A stretch of DNA of 12,555 nucleotides from Candidatus Bathyarchaeum sp. (lineage in GTDB: Archaea > Thermoproteota > Bathyarchaeia > Bathyarchaeales > Bathyarchaeaceae), in NCBI GenBank assembly GCA_004376385.1, contig SOJY01000211.1, forward strand, positions 1 through 12,555, given 5' to 3'. Shown here piece by piece: positions 12,350 to 12,555 of this stretch. The notes under the pieces were generated by a model. That model was not told where the DNA came from, made no database searches, and saw nothing but the letters and a program-made list of their open reading frames with translations. Position 1 is the stretch's first letter. Each line of letters opens with the position of its first letter. Both the position numbers and the translations under genes were made by a program.

Positions 12350-12555
12350 CTAATCCTTGAATTCCTCTTCCAGCTCCGCGAAGAGTTTCTTTTGTTTTCG
12401 TGACAGCTTTGTTGGTGTTTCTGCTGTGACTTCGACAAACTGGTTTCCTTTTCCAAATCCGCGAACATGAGGCACTCCCTTATTTCGTAACTTGAAGAGT
12501 GTTCCAGTCTGGGTTCCTGCAGGTATCTTCAGTTTCGTTTTGCCATACAGTGTTG
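12350..12555 (-). CDS. dnaJ: Chaperone DnaJ, C-terminal end (partial)
   Basis: Only the last 68 codons are inside the window; the gene runs off the right edge. The visible part LYGKTKLKIPAGTQTGTLF, then LRNKGVPHVRGFGKGNQFVEV, and a final KLSRKQKKLFAELEEEFKD is the end of the second beta domain and the C-terminal dimerisation tail of a type I/II DnaJ. DnaJ (Hsp40) delivers unfolded clients to DnaK and stimulates its ATPase. The stop lies 69 nt before endA, which has its own TATA-like element. dnaK and grpE are expected nearby, beyond the window. Confidence 0.93.
   Translation of the reverse strand, partial: TLYGKTKLKIPAGTQTGTLFKLRNKGVPHVRGFGKGNQFVEVTAETPTKLSRKQKKLFAELEEEFKD

Noticed and set aside
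12277..12468. A 63-residue minus-strand frame starting MFADLEKETS
   Set aside because: It is the +1 shadow of the dnaJ 3' end, whose own frame gives an unmistakable DnaJ C-terminus.
1..12555. CRISPR array, insertion sequence or rRNA
   Set aside because: No regularly spaced repeats, transposase or rRNA-like sequence was seen; the only recombination gene is the tyrosine recombinase at the left.

Overview
The window is chromosomal DNA of an archaeon, most likely a TACK-group lineage such as Bathyarchaeia (inferred, not proven). The signs are archaeal-type MetRS with two zinc knuckles, a CDKAL1-like tRNA methylthiotransferase, a tRNA-splicing endonuclease, tRNA genes carrying bulge-helix-bulge (BHB) introns at non-canonical sites, TATA-type promoters, T-run terminators and frequent TTG/GTG starts. 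DnaJ argues against the many hyperthermophilic crenarchaea that lack it.

Layout. 1-2325, minus strand: an archaeal tyrosine recombinase downstream of a two-domain protein joining a HAD phosphatase-like domain to a membrane CTP-dependent polyprenol/dolichol-kinase-like domain. 2509-4856, plus: metG followed closely by a PHP-domain phosphoesterase. 4875-5214, minus: a small ribbon-helix-helix regulator overlapping a second small ORF, possibly one frameshifted gene, with a palindrome in its promoter. 5474-7047: a radical-SAM methylthiotransferase converging by 4 nt on a MoaD/ThiS-like ubiquitin-fold sulfur carrier. 7210-8134: tRNA-Asn(GUU), a 55-residue single-span membrane protein, intron-bearing tRNA-Leu(UAA) on the minus strand, and tRNA-Arg(CCU) interrupted by three introns. 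8294-8686: an unrecognised basic-tailed protein. 8998-10420: a winged-helix protein and a CPBP-family membrane protease. 10389-12555, minus: hisS, endA and the 3' end of dnaJ.

The unifying theme is tRNA biology: two aminoacyl-tRNA synthetases, a splicing endonuclease, a t6A37 methylthiotransferase, a possible sulfur carrier and three tRNA genes. Two of the tRNAs need splicing, and two (Asn-GUU and Arg-CCU) read ANN codons and carry A37, so they are plausible substrates for the methylthiotransferase. The most striking items are the triple-intron tRNA-Arg, whose parts reassemble into a perfect 75-nt cloverleaf, the D-loop intron in tRNA-Leu, and the HAD-polyprenol kinase fusion.
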